DNA of 64,000 bases from NCBI GenBank assembly GCA_018606805.1, contig JAGYWI010000005.1, positions 1 to 64,000 of the forward strand. Direction: 5' to 3'. Shown in pieces: positions 1-7,606 of this stretch. The notes under the pieces are model-generated. The model saw only the letters and a program-made list of their open reading frames with translations. It was not told the DNA's origin and ran no database searches. Within the stretch, counting starts at the first letter, position 1. Each line of letters starts with the position of its first letter. The position numbers and the translations under genes were made by a program. Source of the stretch: Candidatus Magnetomicrobium cryptolimnococcus (GTDB lineage: Bacteria > Nitrospirota > Thermodesulfovibrionia > Thermodesulfovibrionales > Magnetobacteriaceae).

Positions 1-61
<61 letters not shown>

Positions 62-95
62 TCGTAAGTATTATACATTATTTGATACGTATTAT

Positions 96-174
96 CAATA
101 AGATAGTTAACTTTTTTTTCAAACATAGCATTTTTGTTGTTGACAAATAGATATTATAATAGTTAATCTTATTG
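96..174 (+). promoter_or_regulatory. Candidate promoter/operator region of the magnetosome cluster
   Basis: A consensus-like TTGACA (140-145) is followed by AT-rich DNA containing GTTAAT (162-167, 16-bp spacer) and a perfect TATAAT (155-160, spacer too short for that -35). A 9-bp inverted repeat, CAATAAGAT (96-104) and ATCTTATTG (166-174), brackets these boxes and could be an operator. The first gene starts at 217 behind a GGAGAG-type ribosome site. The promoter assignment is inference from motif and position only. Confidence 0.4.
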
Positions 175-216
175 AGATAGTCATTTTAATAAAAGCTGTA
201 ATTTTGGAGAGAAAAG

Positions 217-753
217 ATGGAGCACTTAACAAAAGATACTTATGATGATTTTGATAATAAAGAAAACGTTTTTTCTAAGATGGTGGGCTATTCATATGCC
301 TTAGTAGAATACATGGGTGTTATATCTTATAGTTATGTAAAGGCTGGTAGCGAGCTAATTGGTCATTCTGCGATAACTGCTACAACACCAATATGGGGTG
401 CAACAAAAAAGAGTTACAAATTTACGGTTAAACCTATTGGTAACATAACAAAAAAAAGCCTAAAGGCAACTATGAATGGTTACAAAGCTATGGCAAAGGG
501 GATTGGCGCTGGTTATAAAAAGACTATGGACATTTGCACTACTAAAAAAACAAGACAACTTAACCGCATGGAAGAATTGCTCATAAAAATAGATGAAAGG
601 CTTGTAGAGCTTGGAAGGCATGGTGTTATTATACAAAGCGGTAACATACACATGGAAAAGCAAGAAAAACGGCAGCTTAGCAAAGAAAGAGATGCCTTTT
701 TAAAGGGTATTGTCCAGGAAAATATTGCACTTAGAGATAAATCGGGAGTGTGA
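217..753 (+). CDS. Unknown magnetosome-cluster protein with C-terminal helical hairpin
   Basis: A 178-residue protein of unknown function, the first gene of the cluster, 48 bp before mamK. Residues 20-55 are hydrophobic and aromatic-rich (possible membrane-associated segment). Residues 70-115 are basic with many Lys and Gly. Residues 115-172 form a charged predicted helical hairpin. The layout (hydrophobic or amphipathic start, T/K/S-rich linker, helical hairpin) recalls parts of the proteins at 2137 and 15526. The AGAGAAAAG stretch before the ATG is a fair ribosome site. Position suggests a magnetosome-associated (man/mad-type) protein that may link membrane and cytoskeleton, but no family is recognised. 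Confidence 0.7.
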   Translation: MEHLTKDTYDDFDNKENVFSKMVGYSYALVEYMGVISYSYVKAGSELIGHSAITATTPIWGATKKSYKFTVKPIGNITKKSLKATMNGYKAMAKGIGAGYKKTMDICTTKKTRQLNRMEELLIKIDERLVELGRHGVIIQSGNIHMEKQEKRQLSKERDAFLKGIVQENIALRDKSGV

Positions 754-772
754 GGGCAGAGCCCTCACTTTG
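748..772. repeat. Short palindrome between the first gene and mamK
   Basis: The sequence GTGAGGGC-AGA-GCCCTCAC forms an 8-bp perfect stem directly at the stop codon of the upstream gene. A related palindrome recurs at 12221-12240. It is not followed by a T-run, so it is more likely a small interspersed palindrome or RNA-processing site than a terminator. Confidence 0.5.
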
Positions 773-800
773 TATATGTTTCTTTTTAGGAGCTTTTAAG

Positions 801-1877
801 ATGTCAAAAATTAATATTGTAAATATGGGTATAGACCTTGGAACTTCAAGAACAGTGATTGCTTGCGATAATGGAGTTAGGGCTTTTGTACCAAGTATTG
901 TAGGTTTTCCAAAAGATGCAGTATCACAAAAGCTTTTCGGCAAAAACGTCGTTGTTGGAGAAGAAGCGCTTAAACACAGGATGGCACTTAATATCATTCG
1001 CCCATTTGAAAGAGGGGTTGTCAAGTTTTCTGATGAGGGGATGACTGATGAAGAGTACAATAAATCAATAGAGGCAGCTAGGTTAATCCTTGAACATATG
1101 GTTAATATAGCCAAAGAAGGGGCTATTTATGAAAGCGACCAGTTCATTGTAAGAGGTGTACTTGGAGCACCGGCGCTAGCGAGCATTAAAAACAAAAAGG
1201 CTTTGTTAGATGTGGCAAGAGGCATCTTGGATGATGTCTTGGTAGCATCAGAACCTTTTACTGTGGCATACGGGCTGGGATTGCTAACAAATGCCCTTAT
1301 CATTGACATAGGAGCTGGCACTGTTGATATTTGTAGAATGCACGGCGTTATACCTACAGAAGAAGATCAGATAACCACGACTAAAGCAGGAGATTATGTT
1401 GATGGGGTGTTTTTTAACCTTATAAAGAAAAAGTATCCAGACGTTAATCTAACCTTGAACATGGTAAAGCGTTTTAAAGAAGAAAACGCTACTATTTCAG
1501 AACATGGGGAAAAAATCTATATAGAAGTTCCTGTCAAGGGTAAACCGGAAAGGCGTGATGTTACTGAGGAATTAAAGCAAGCGTGCCGCTCTATCGTGCC
1601 TGATATTGTCAAAGGGGTTGAAGGTCTTATAGCGTCGTTTGACCCGGAGTTTCAGTCAGGGCTTAAAGAAAACGTGATTTTAGCTGGCGGCGGTAGTCAG
1701 ATTATTGGTCTAAAGAAGGAAATTGAAGATTACATGAACAAAACACTAGGTTACGGACGAGTGATAAAGATAGAAGAACCGTTATTTGCTGGAGCCAATG
1801 GTGCTTTGTTACTTTGTAAGGATATGCCGGATGAGTATTGGCATGAACTAAAAAGCAGGGATTCTAAAAAGTTATGA
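801..1877 (+). CDS. mamK: MamK, actin-like magnetosome filament protein
   Basis: A 358-residue bacterial actin that polymerises in the cytoplasm to align magnetosomes. The ATPase fold shows phosphate-1 (GIDLGTSRT, residues 10-18), the catalytic-type Glu in ASEPFTVAYG (Glu151), phosphate-2 (DIGAGTVD, 169-176) and the adenosine motif (LAGGGSQIIGL) near the C-terminus. An upstream in-frame start at 750 would add 17 residues, but the start at 801 follows AGGAGC and gives the normal MamK/MreB N-terminus. MreB is the alternative; length and the mam neighbours favour MamK. The 3' end overlaps the next gene by 4 bp, so the two are probably coupled. Confidence 0.93.
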   Translation: MSKINIVNMGIDLGTSRTVIACDNGVRAFVPSIVGFPKDAVSQKLFGKNVVVGEEALKHRMALNIIRPFERGVVKFSDEGMTDEEYNKSIEAARLILEHMVNIAKEGAIYESDQFIVRGVLGAPALASIKNKKALLDVARGILDDVLVASEPFTVAYGLGLLTNALIIDIGAGTVDICRMHGVIPTEEDQITTTKAGDYVDGVFFNLIKKKYPDVNLTLNMVKRFKEENATISEHGEKIYIEVPVKGKPERRDVTEELKQACRSIVPDIVKGVEGLIASFDPEFQSGLKENVILAGGGSQIIGLKKEIEDYMNKTLGYGRVIKIEEPLFAGANGALLLCKDMPDEYWHELKSRDSKKL

Positions 1878-2122
1878 TCTTTAATAAAACCTTTTTAGTA
1901 ATTTTAATTGTGTTGTTTCTTTTTGTTGTATTTATAGATCAGAATTTTGTCCATGTGCCTATAAAACTCTTTTTTGGCGGACCTTTTCATTTACAGTTAA
2001 GTGTGATTATCCTTGCAAGTATGGGGATTGGGGCATTGATAACTCTAATTGCTGTATTTATAACAAATAATGTAAAGAAAAAAATTAATAATTTAAAAGA
2101 AAAGGAAATTCGGTATAAATAG
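1874..2122 (+). CDS. LapA-domain two-TM protein, MamL-like
   Basis: An 82-residue protein with two hydrophobic helices (about 6-24 and 40-66), a short loop between them, and a basic charged tail (from about 68). This is the layout of the LapA (DUF1049) family. MamL of alphaproteobacterial magnetosome islands has the same size, two helices and basic C-terminal tail. The ATGA overlap with mamK points to translational coupling. A role in shaping or recruiting the magnetosome membrane is inference from architecture and position. Confidence 0.65.
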   Translation: MIFNKTFLVILIVLFLFVVFIDQNFVHVPIKLFFGGPFHLQLSVIILASMGIGALITLIAVFITNNVKKKINNLKEKEIRYK

Positions 2123-2136
2123 GAGGAGTTCAATTA

Positions 2137-2802
2137 ATGGAAAAAACTTTTAGGTACAAAATGGAACATATTGGTGATATATTTATAAATATGATAGAAA
2201 AAACCACACAAGCAGCGAGAAATTCGGCTAAAGGGGTTGTGCTTACTCATGACATTCATGACTCAAGGAGACAGAGAAAAAGGGTCATTAAAAAACTTGG
2301 CGCTAAGGTTATAGAATTAAAAAAAGAAGGTAAAAGCCTTGATTTAACTCAAAATCAAGAGGTTATGGATATATTAAATACAATTGAGAGCTTAGAGTCA
2401 AAAGAGATTGATTTATTAAGAAAAAGACAGGAAAAGGTATATGTAAAGACTGGCTCTTGGTTTAGTAGGTGTAAGTGTAAAGATAAAGACAAGAAAACTG
2501 AACCGTTTATTATAGATGTACAAGAAGATGTTACAGCTAATAATAAAAGTGAATTAGTACAAGTTGGTGAATTTGTTGAAGAAATTATTACACCGGCCTT
2601 TGAAGAAAAAACCCCTGTTGAAGAAGAACAGGAGGAGGTTTCACTTTTAACTGATTCTACGGAAGAAACAGCTAACAGTGATGTGGCTATCGCTGAAGAT
2701 AGTGAAACTAATGTAGCTAAAGAGGAAGGTTCACAAAATGAAGTTGTAGAAGTGTCAACCGATGAGTCTTATAATCAAGATGATAATAAGGCTCAAATGT
2801 AG
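2137..2802 (+). CDS. Unknown magnetosome-cluster protein, helical hairpin plus acidic tail
   Basis: A 221-residue soluble protein of unknown function, with a strong AGGAGG-type ribosome site. Residues 50-110 are a basic helical hairpin with the pattern K-L-G-x-x-V-x-x-L, a Gly-containing turn and I-x-x-L-E-x-x-E-I-x-x-L, resembling the N-terminal module of the HEAT protein at 15526. A short Cys-Lys-rich stretch (CKCKDKDK) follows, then a strongly acidic, low-complexity tail (about 130-221) rich in Glu, Val and Ser/Thr. Acidic tails can bind cations, but no mms6-like motif is visible. Confidence 0.7.
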   Translation: MEKTFRYKMEHIGDIFINMIEKTTQAARNSAKGVVLTHDIHDSRRQRKRVIKKLGAKVIELKKEGKSLDLTQNQEVMDILNTIESLESKEIDLLRKRQEKVYVKTGSWFSRCKCKDKDKKTEPFIIDVQEDVTANNKSELVQVGEFVEEIITPAFEEKTPVEEEQEEVSLLTDSTEETANSDVAIAEDSETNVAKEEGSQNEVVEVSTDESYNQDDNKAQM

Positions 2803-2813
2803 GGAGGTATACA

Positions 2814-2966
2814 ATGTCTAAGTTTTTTATGAGCCTATTTATAGGGGTTTTTATGCTTTCTTTATTATTTGAAATTATTAGTAGGACTAATCCAAAATTA
2901 GCCGAGAGTTTGCTTAATAGTTTTATTAAATACAGCGGGTTACAAGACAAAAAAGAGGAGGAATAA
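2814..2966 (+). CDS. 50-residue single-TM peptide between the acidic protein and MamP
   Basis: A short reading frame with a strong ribosome site (AGGGAGG, 7 bp before ATG) encodes 50 residues: a hydrophobic helix at about 4-22 (MSLFIGVFMLSLLFEII), then an amphipathic segment and a charged KKEEE end. It fills the gap between two cluster genes in the same orientation. It is too short to assign to a family and is not MamI, which is found at 8291. Small single-helix proteins are common in magnetosome clusters, so I believe it is real. Confidence 0.65.
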   Translation: MSKFFMSLFIGVFMLSLLFEIISRTNPKLAESLLNSFIKYSGLQDKKEEE

Positions 2967-2989
2967 CCCTACTCTGTGGGTATGACGGT

Positions 2990-4006
2990 ATGAGATTTTC
3001 TTCTTCAAAGACTACAAATTATGCTATGGTGTTTTTAGTTATAGCTGTGCCTATATATTTAATATTTGTTGTTCGGCCTATAAGTATTTTAGATGATATG
3101 TTTACTAAGGTTTTTGCTTTAGTGAAAAACGAAATGGAAATACCGGAAAGGGTTACACAAAAAAATAATTTTATTGGTGCAAACCCATATGTTGTTGCTG
3201 GCAGCCGTATTGGAGAACCAACTCCACAGTTAAATACTCAGCTTGATACTCCGCCAAGTGCTAATATAGAAACAAATCCTCAAACAGACACTGGCACAGT
3301 TGTCCAAGGAAGCCAGCTACAACAGTTGCCAGAATCTATTCAGCCCAAAATAGACCCCTATGGTGTTGCCAATATGGCGCGGCCAATATGGCGCGAGTTG
3401 AAACAACCAGCTCAACTGCCAGCTACAACTTCTACTACTGCAACTGCATTAAATGGCGCTATAGACAAAATCCTGCAAGAAGGGCACTGGATAGGTCTTG
3501 AGGTGATTCCGTTAACGGCAAATATTGCCTTAGCCAACAACATTCCGCTTGAGCTTAAGGGGGTGTTGGTGGATGAAGTTACGCTCCTATCTGCTCAAAG
3601 CGGTATCTTGGCAGGCGATGTTATCACCGCTATTGGTGCGGAAAATGTAACCGATCTGAAGTCTTTTCAAGAAGCTACAAAAAAAGTGGCTAATACCTCA
3701 GAGGCAAATATTAATGTATACAGGGAAGGTATGGTAAAAGACATAGCCCTTCAATCAACGGATGTGTTTGGTATGGCGCAAATGGAAGCAGCTCCGATGA
3801 TACTTGCAACTGATAGAGCACCGCATGGTTATTATGGGCCATGTGATAAGTGTCATACAATTTCTAATACTAACAAAAATGTAGCACATTTACAAAAAGA
3901 TGCTGGGGATGTTTTAACTACAACAGCACCAGTAATCAAATGGGGCGCTACAGCACCGCATATGGATAGAGGGGTATGTATAAACTGTCACAAAATAATA
4001 ATGTAA
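2990..4006 (+). CDS. mamP: MamP, PDZ and magnetochrome protein
   Basis: A 338-residue magnetosome-membrane c-type cytochrome. MamP proteins tune the Fe(II)/Fe(III) ratio during magnetite formation. An N-terminal membrane anchor (about 11-28) is followed by a long Pro/Gln/Thr-rich linker, a PDZ domain (about 165-258) and two C-terminal magnetochrome motifs, CDKCH (285-289) and CINCH (330-334). Each motif is preceded by the typical APH and Gly/Arg-Gly context. The linker makes it longer than the roughly 270 residues usual in alphaproteobacteria. The end of the second magnetochrome overlaps the start of mamM by 31 bp. Confidence 0.92.
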   Translation: MRFSSSKTTNYAMVFLVIAVPIYLIFVVRPISILDDMFTKVFALVKNEMEIPERVTQKNNFIGANPYVVAGSRIGEPTPQLNTQLDTPPSANIETNPQTDTGTVVQGSQLQQLPESIQPKIDPYGVANMARPIWRELKQPAQLPATTSTTATALNGAIDKILQEGHWIGLEVIPLTANIALANNIPLELKGVLVDEVTLLSAQSGILAGDVITAIGAENVTDLKSFQEATKKVANTSEANINVYREGMVKDIALQSTDVFGMAQMEAAPMILATDRAPHGYYGPCDKCHTISNTNKNVAHLQKDAGDVLTTTAPVIKWGATAPHMDRGVCINCHKIIM

Positions 4007-4887
4007 GATATTCCGAATGTGCTCGGTGTGAAAGCAAGGCTGGCGCTATCGCTATATCTATCAATTTGGCGTTAGCCTTATTTAAATTTATAATTGGCAT
4101 GTTAAGTGGCAGTAAGGCAATACTTGCCGATTCACTCTATTCTTTAAAGGATTTCTTTGTTGCCCTAGTGGTCTTTGTAGGAGTAAAAATATCCAGTAGA
4201 CCAGCAGACAGTAATCATCCCTATGGACATGAAAAGGTAGATTTTGTTGCTATCTTTATTATAAGTCTTGCCATACTCGTAGGTACGGTTTTTGTATTAT
4301 TACATTCGGTAAAGGATTTATGGACAACTTACACAAGTACGTTTAATCCGCCCAAATTTATAGCATTTTGGGCTGCATTAATATCGTTAGTGGCAAATTA
4401 TCAACTTTACAGGTATCTACATTGTCTTGGAACAAAACTAAAAAGCCCTGCTATTTTAGCAAGCGCTAAACATAATCATTCAGATGCTATGTCATCGGTT
4501 ACGGTTGCTATAGCTATGTTAGGGACAAAGTTTGGTTTTGCTTTTTTAGACCCAATAGTCGCCGTTATAGAAACAATTGACCTTATACGATTAAATGTGG
4601 TCATGTTAAAAGATTCTATTAATGGAATGATGGACAGGGCGGTTAGTGAGGATTTAATAAAGAAGATAGAGTCTATAATTGTGTTAGTGCCGGGGGTTAA
4701 AAAGGTCAAACAGATTGTGGGTAGACGTATGGGGCATGGGGTTTGGTTTGATGTGGTCATAATGGTAGACCATAACCTGCCTTATGAAAATGGCTATCTT
4801 ATAAGTAAGCAGGTTGAGGCTTCATTAAGAAATAGAGTTGATAATATTGCAAACATAGATATAAGGATTAAACCGTATACACCATGA
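3976..4887 (+). CDS. mamM: MamM, cation diffusion facilitator
   Basis: A 303-residue CDF transporter thought to move iron into the magnetosome vesicle and to stabilise MamB. It has six helices, transmembrane metal-site residues Tyr55/Asp59 (YSLKD) and His166/Asp170 (HNHSD), and a C-terminal cytosolic domain with Trp257 and Asp259 in GVWFD, matching the MamM regulatory site. YSLKD and AKHxHxD resemble MamM rather than MamB. Translation probably couples to mamP because the genes overlap by 31 bp. The ribosome site (AGAGGGG) lies unusually close to the ATG, so the exact start is less certain. The last 4 bp overlap the next gene. Confidence 0.9.
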   Translation: MYKLSQNNNVRYSECARCESKAGAIAISINLALALFKFIIGMLSGSKAILADSLYSLKDFFVALVVFVGVKISSRPADSNHPYGHEKVDFVAIFIISLAILVGTVFVLLHSVKDLWTTYTSTFNPPKFIAFWAALISLVANYQLYRYLHCLGTKLKSPAILASAKHNHSDAMSSVTVAIAMLGTKFGFAFLDPIVAVIETIDLIRLNVVMLKDSINGMMDRAVSEDLIKKIESIIVLVPGVKKVKQIVGRRMGHGVWFDVVIMVDHNLPYENGYLISKQVEASLRNRVDNIANIDIRIKPYTP

Positions 4888-5543
4888 ATATATCATACGA
4901 TAGTCTTTTTAAAATTTTAACGGTTTCGGGGATTAATCTTCAATTTATAAAGCAGCGGGTACGTGGAATGGTTGAAGATTATAAAGTAAACACAGGACGA
5001 CCTGACCATGAGGTGGCAAGGGAAGTCAGCAGGGCTTTGATAACCAAGAGTGTTTTAAAGGTGGGCAGTATTAGTGTGCTTACTTCATCGTCTTTTGCTG
5101 TGCCGGGTCTTGGCAGCATTATCGGCATGCTTTTTGCTGGTGCTGTGGATTTTTTACTAATTTTAAAAGAACAAGTGGAACTCTGTTATAAGATAGCGGC
5201 TGCATATAACGTGGAACTTGATACTAAGGAACTACAGGCAGTGTCTCTTGCCATACTGGGGTTTTCATTTACTACAGGGGTGGTTACTCAGGTTGGGGAA
5301 ATTGCTATTAAAAAAACTATAGATAATATGGCTAAGAGATATATAGTTAAAGGCATAGAGGAATCTTCCCAGGAGGTAGCAAAGGCTATACTGCCTCGAT
5401 TATTAGGCAGAGCCTCTAGGTACATACCCCTGATAAGTATCCCAGTAAGTACCTCTATTAATGTTGTTTCCACCTTAACTGTGGGTAAACAAGCAATAGA
5501 GTATTTTAGTAATTGGAAAAGTGAAAGAGCTGAGCAACCATGA
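4884..5543 (+). CDS. EcsC/DUF697-like membrane protein of the magnetosome cluster
   Basis: A 219-residue protein between mamM and mamQ, overlapping both neighbours by 4 bp. Residues 55-95 contain a long hydrophobic, Gly/Pro-containing segment ending in an Asp (GAVDFLLILKEQ). With the following IAAAYNVEL this resembles EcsC or DUF697-type membrane-associated domains. A second hydrophobic region lies near 180-200. EcsC proteins have no firmly known reaction. The tight coupling implies a magnetosome role, but nothing in the sequence says which. Confidence 0.6.
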   Translation: MNISYDSLFKILTVSGINLQFIKQRVRGMVEDYKVNTGRPDHEVAREVSRALITKSVLKVGSISVLTSSSFAVPGLGSIIGMLFAGAVDFLLILKEQVELCYKIAAAYNVELDTKELQAVSLAILGFSFTTGVVTQVGEIAIKKTIDNMAKRYIVKGIEESSQEVAKAILPRLLGRASRYIPLISIPVSTSINVVSTLTVGKQAIEYFSNWKSERAEQP

Positions 5544-6154
5544 AAACGGTTATTCAAAAAAATATGTATATAGTGGCATTTTTAACAGGGCTATGTTTCC
5601 TTTCTGTTATTTTACGGCTTTCATATAATAAATATATTGACAGACTTCATTTCTTGGAAGTTGCCTACGACAACTTAGAAGTAGAGATACAAAGACGTCA
5701 TGACATTATAACAAGGAATTTAGCTGTCGTTAGAAAATACTTAAATACTGAAAAGCAGATTATTGATAAGTTGGTTACGCTAAACGGATTAATAGAAAAT
5801 AATGCAGATGAAGCCCAGCAGGAGCATATTAAACATGACATAATAACACTTTTAAATAGGGTTAATATTTTATTAGAATCCTATCCGGATATAAAAGCCT
5901 CATCCCCCTATGAGTTTTTCATACAAAGCATGAAATACACGAGTCTTCGCATAACAAACAAAAGAAACGAATATAACGCTAAGGTTCATGATTACAATAC
6001 ATTTTGTCGGATGTTTCCTTATAAAAACCTAACGGTTTTTTATGGTTGCTTTAATATACCGTTTTTTGAAGCTACATTAGATGCCAAGAAGATGGTGTCT
6101 GTCAATCATTTGTTAAATAACGGTAATGAAACAGAGGGAGAGACAATCTATTAA
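5540..6154 (+). CDS. mamQ: MamQ, LemA-family magnetosome protein (second copy type)
   Basis: A 204-residue LemA-family protein: one N-terminal membrane helix (about 9-28), then a long helical bundle with the conserved LEVAYDNLEVEIQRRHDII stretch and a later PDIKASSPYE segment typical of LemA/MamQ. MamQ is needed for magnetosome membrane formation in model strains. A paralogue lies at 11046, so this cluster has two, as reported for Nitrospirota clusters. It overlaps the EcsC-like gene by 4 bp and is followed at once by mamB. Its C-terminus ends soon after the bundle. Confidence 0.88.
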   Translation: MKTVIQKNMYIVAFLTGLCFLSVILRLSYNKYIDRLHFLEVAYDNLEVEIQRRHDIITRNLAVVRKYLNTEKQIIDKLVTLNGLIENNADEAQQEHIKHDIITLLNRVNILLESYPDIKASSPYEFFIQSMKYTSLRITNKRNEYNAKVHDYNTFCRMFPYKNLTVFYGCFNIPFFEATLDAKKMVSVNHLLNNGNETEGETIY

Positions 6155-6155
6155 T

Positions 6156-7049
6156 ATGAAAATGAAATATCCACAGTGTAAACGATGCGGTGAATGGTCT
6201 CCAAGACTTGCATTTATAGGGAATTTGAGTATATCCATTTTTAAATTTTTTGTAGGCATATCCAGTGGCAGTAAAGGACTTGTGGCTGATGCTGTACACT
6301 CCGTAGCCGATGCCACTTCATCTTTATTTATATTGATTGCTTTAAAGATTGCCAAAAAACCAAAGGATATAACCCATCCATTTGGGCACGGTAAGATTGA
6401 GTATATAAGTACGATAATGGCAAGTATCTTCATTTTTGTCTGTGCAACAACAATATTTATAGATGCCCTTTCCAGCTTTAAAGGTGAAGTACACACCATT
6501 CCTAAAAACTCAGCAATATTTGCAACAATAATAGCCCTCATATACAGTTACCTTATGTATAGTTCAAACACATGCGCAGGGACACAGTTAAATAGCCCTG
6601 CCCTTGTAGCCGATGCCTCTGAAAGCAAGGCTGATGCCCTTGCCTCCATAGCTGTGTTGGCAGGTCTCATTGGCACTAAGTTAGGGTTTTATTATGCAGA
6701 TACGGTGGCAGCATCGATGGTTTCTTTATTTGTCTTTCACATAAGTGTTGAGATGTTTTTAAAGGGCGTAAATGGCCTTATTGATGTGTCCATAGATAGT
6801 GAAACGATGGAAAAGATAGTTACACTTTGTAAACGCATTGATGGTGTAGAAGATATAAAAAGTATACGCTCAAGGAGCATGGGGCAGAGATGGCTTATAG
6901 ATATAAACATAGATGTAGATAAAAAGCAAAGCGTTTTGAATGTCCATGTTATTAGTGAGCACGTAAGGGCTTTGATTATGGAAAAGATAGAAGGTGTAGA
7001 GGATGTATTTGTACACCCTGCCCCTGTGCATAAGTGGAGGATATGGTAA
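6156..7049 (+). CDS. mamB: MamB, cation diffusion facilitator
   Basis: A 297-residue CDF transporter. MamB is essential for magnetosome vesicle formation and takes part in iron transport. Start 6156 is preferred over an in-frame start 30 bp upstream inside mamQ because AGAGGGAGAG lies a proper distance before it. It shows six membrane helices, a helix-2 site HSVAD (His48/Asp52), HPFGHGK after helix 2, a helix-5 site region ASESKAD, and a C-terminal cytosolic domain. VNGLIDVSID corresponds to VHGLMDSSVD of MamB, and an N-terminal CxxC (CKRCG) resembles CRDC of MamB. Its stop overlaps the next start (TAATG). Confidence 0.9.
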   Translation: MKMKYPQCKRCGEWSPRLAFIGNLSISIFKFFVGISSGSKGLVADAVHSVADATSSLFILIALKIAKKPKDITHPFGHGKIEYISTIMASIFIFVCATTIFIDALSSFKGEVHTIPKNSAIFATIIALIYSYLMYSSNTCAGTQLNSPALVADASESKADALASIAVLAGLIGTKLGFYYADTVAASMVSLFVFHISVEMFLKGVNGLIDVSIDSETMEKIVTLCKRIDGVEDIKSIRSRSMGQRWLIDINIDVDKKQSVLNVHVISEHVRALIMEKIEGVEDVFVHPAPVHKWRIW

Positions 7050-7432
7050 TGACGGTTGATAGCGTTTGGGCTAACACCTCTATGTTTTTATTAATAATCG
7101 CAAACGTATATTATCCAGCTAAGGAATTAGCTATAAGGTGCGGCTATAACCCAAAAGAAGTGGAAGGCTTTTTTAATCAATACATAAAAGTACATATAGT
7201 ATTGAATTTTTTTGGTTTAGTTGCAGCAGTTTTACATGGGGTTTATGCGTATGAAAACAACATATTTCTACGCGGTTCGTTTTTTGTAATGTTGCACCTT
7301 GCTATATCTGGTATGGTGTTATATATAGGTAATGTGCAAGATAATACAAGAATAAAAATTCTATATTTTCAAAAAGTGGGGTTTATTTTATGGCTATTTT
7401 TAATTGTAATAGGACATTTAAATTTTTTTTAA
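7049..7432 (+). CDS. Small four-helix membrane protein, candidate heme b protein
   Basis: A 127-residue integral membrane protein coupled to mamB by a TAATG overlap. The start at 7049 has GTGGAGG at a good distance, better than the upstream GTG at 7034. Four hydrophobic helices are predicted. Histidines lie in or next to helices: His49 and His63 are 14 residues apart in one helix, the spacing of bis-heme-binding helices in b-type cytochromes, with further His83 and His123. No CxxCH is present. The family is not recognised. It could be a man/mad-type membrane protein handling electrons for iron, but heme binding is inference. Confidence 0.7.
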   Translation: MTVDSVWANTSMFLLIIANVYYPAKELAIRCGYNPKEVEGFFNQYIKVHIVLNFFGLVAAVLHGVYAYENNIFLRGSFFVMLHLAISGMVLYIGNVQDNTRIKILYFQKVGFILWLFLIVIGHLNFF

Positions 7433-7467
7433 CTCTAAATATTAAGTTGAAATATAGTAAACGTAGA

Positions 7468-7556
7468 AGGATAACTAAAGATATAACAAGCTAAAAGTTT
7501 TTGGAAAGGGGGTGTGGGGGAAGAACCTTTTTGCCAAAAAAGGTTTTCCCCCACGA
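7468..7556 (+). repeat. Interspersed G-rich hairpin repeat, copy 1
   Basis: It starts with AGGATAACTAA, continues through CAAGCTAAAAGTTTTTGGAA and GGGGGTG, and ends in an inverted repeat (GTGGGGG at 7514-7520, CCCCCAC at 7548-7554, with inner arms AACCTTTTT/AAAAAAGGTT). Related copies lie at 30353-30443 (reverse), 30985-31050 and 35335-35470, with a diverged one near 57850-57975. The copy sits between the MamB and MamA parts of the cluster, where it could also act as an RNA hairpin or partial terminator. Confidence 0.8.
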
Positions 7557-7606
7557 ATCTTTTTCCTTAATTTCTATATTTTTTTAATAGGAGGTAACAG
7601 TTTTAT

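Noticed and set aside
750-800. Upstream in-frame extension of mamK
   Set aside because: It overlaps the previous gene and a palindrome, and the start at 801 has a ribosome site and the normal actin N-terminus.
2137-2802. Mms6-like biomineralisation protein because of the acidic C-terminus
   Set aside because: There is no Leu-Gly repeat or membrane helix, and the acidic tail is long and low-complexity, unlike Mms6.
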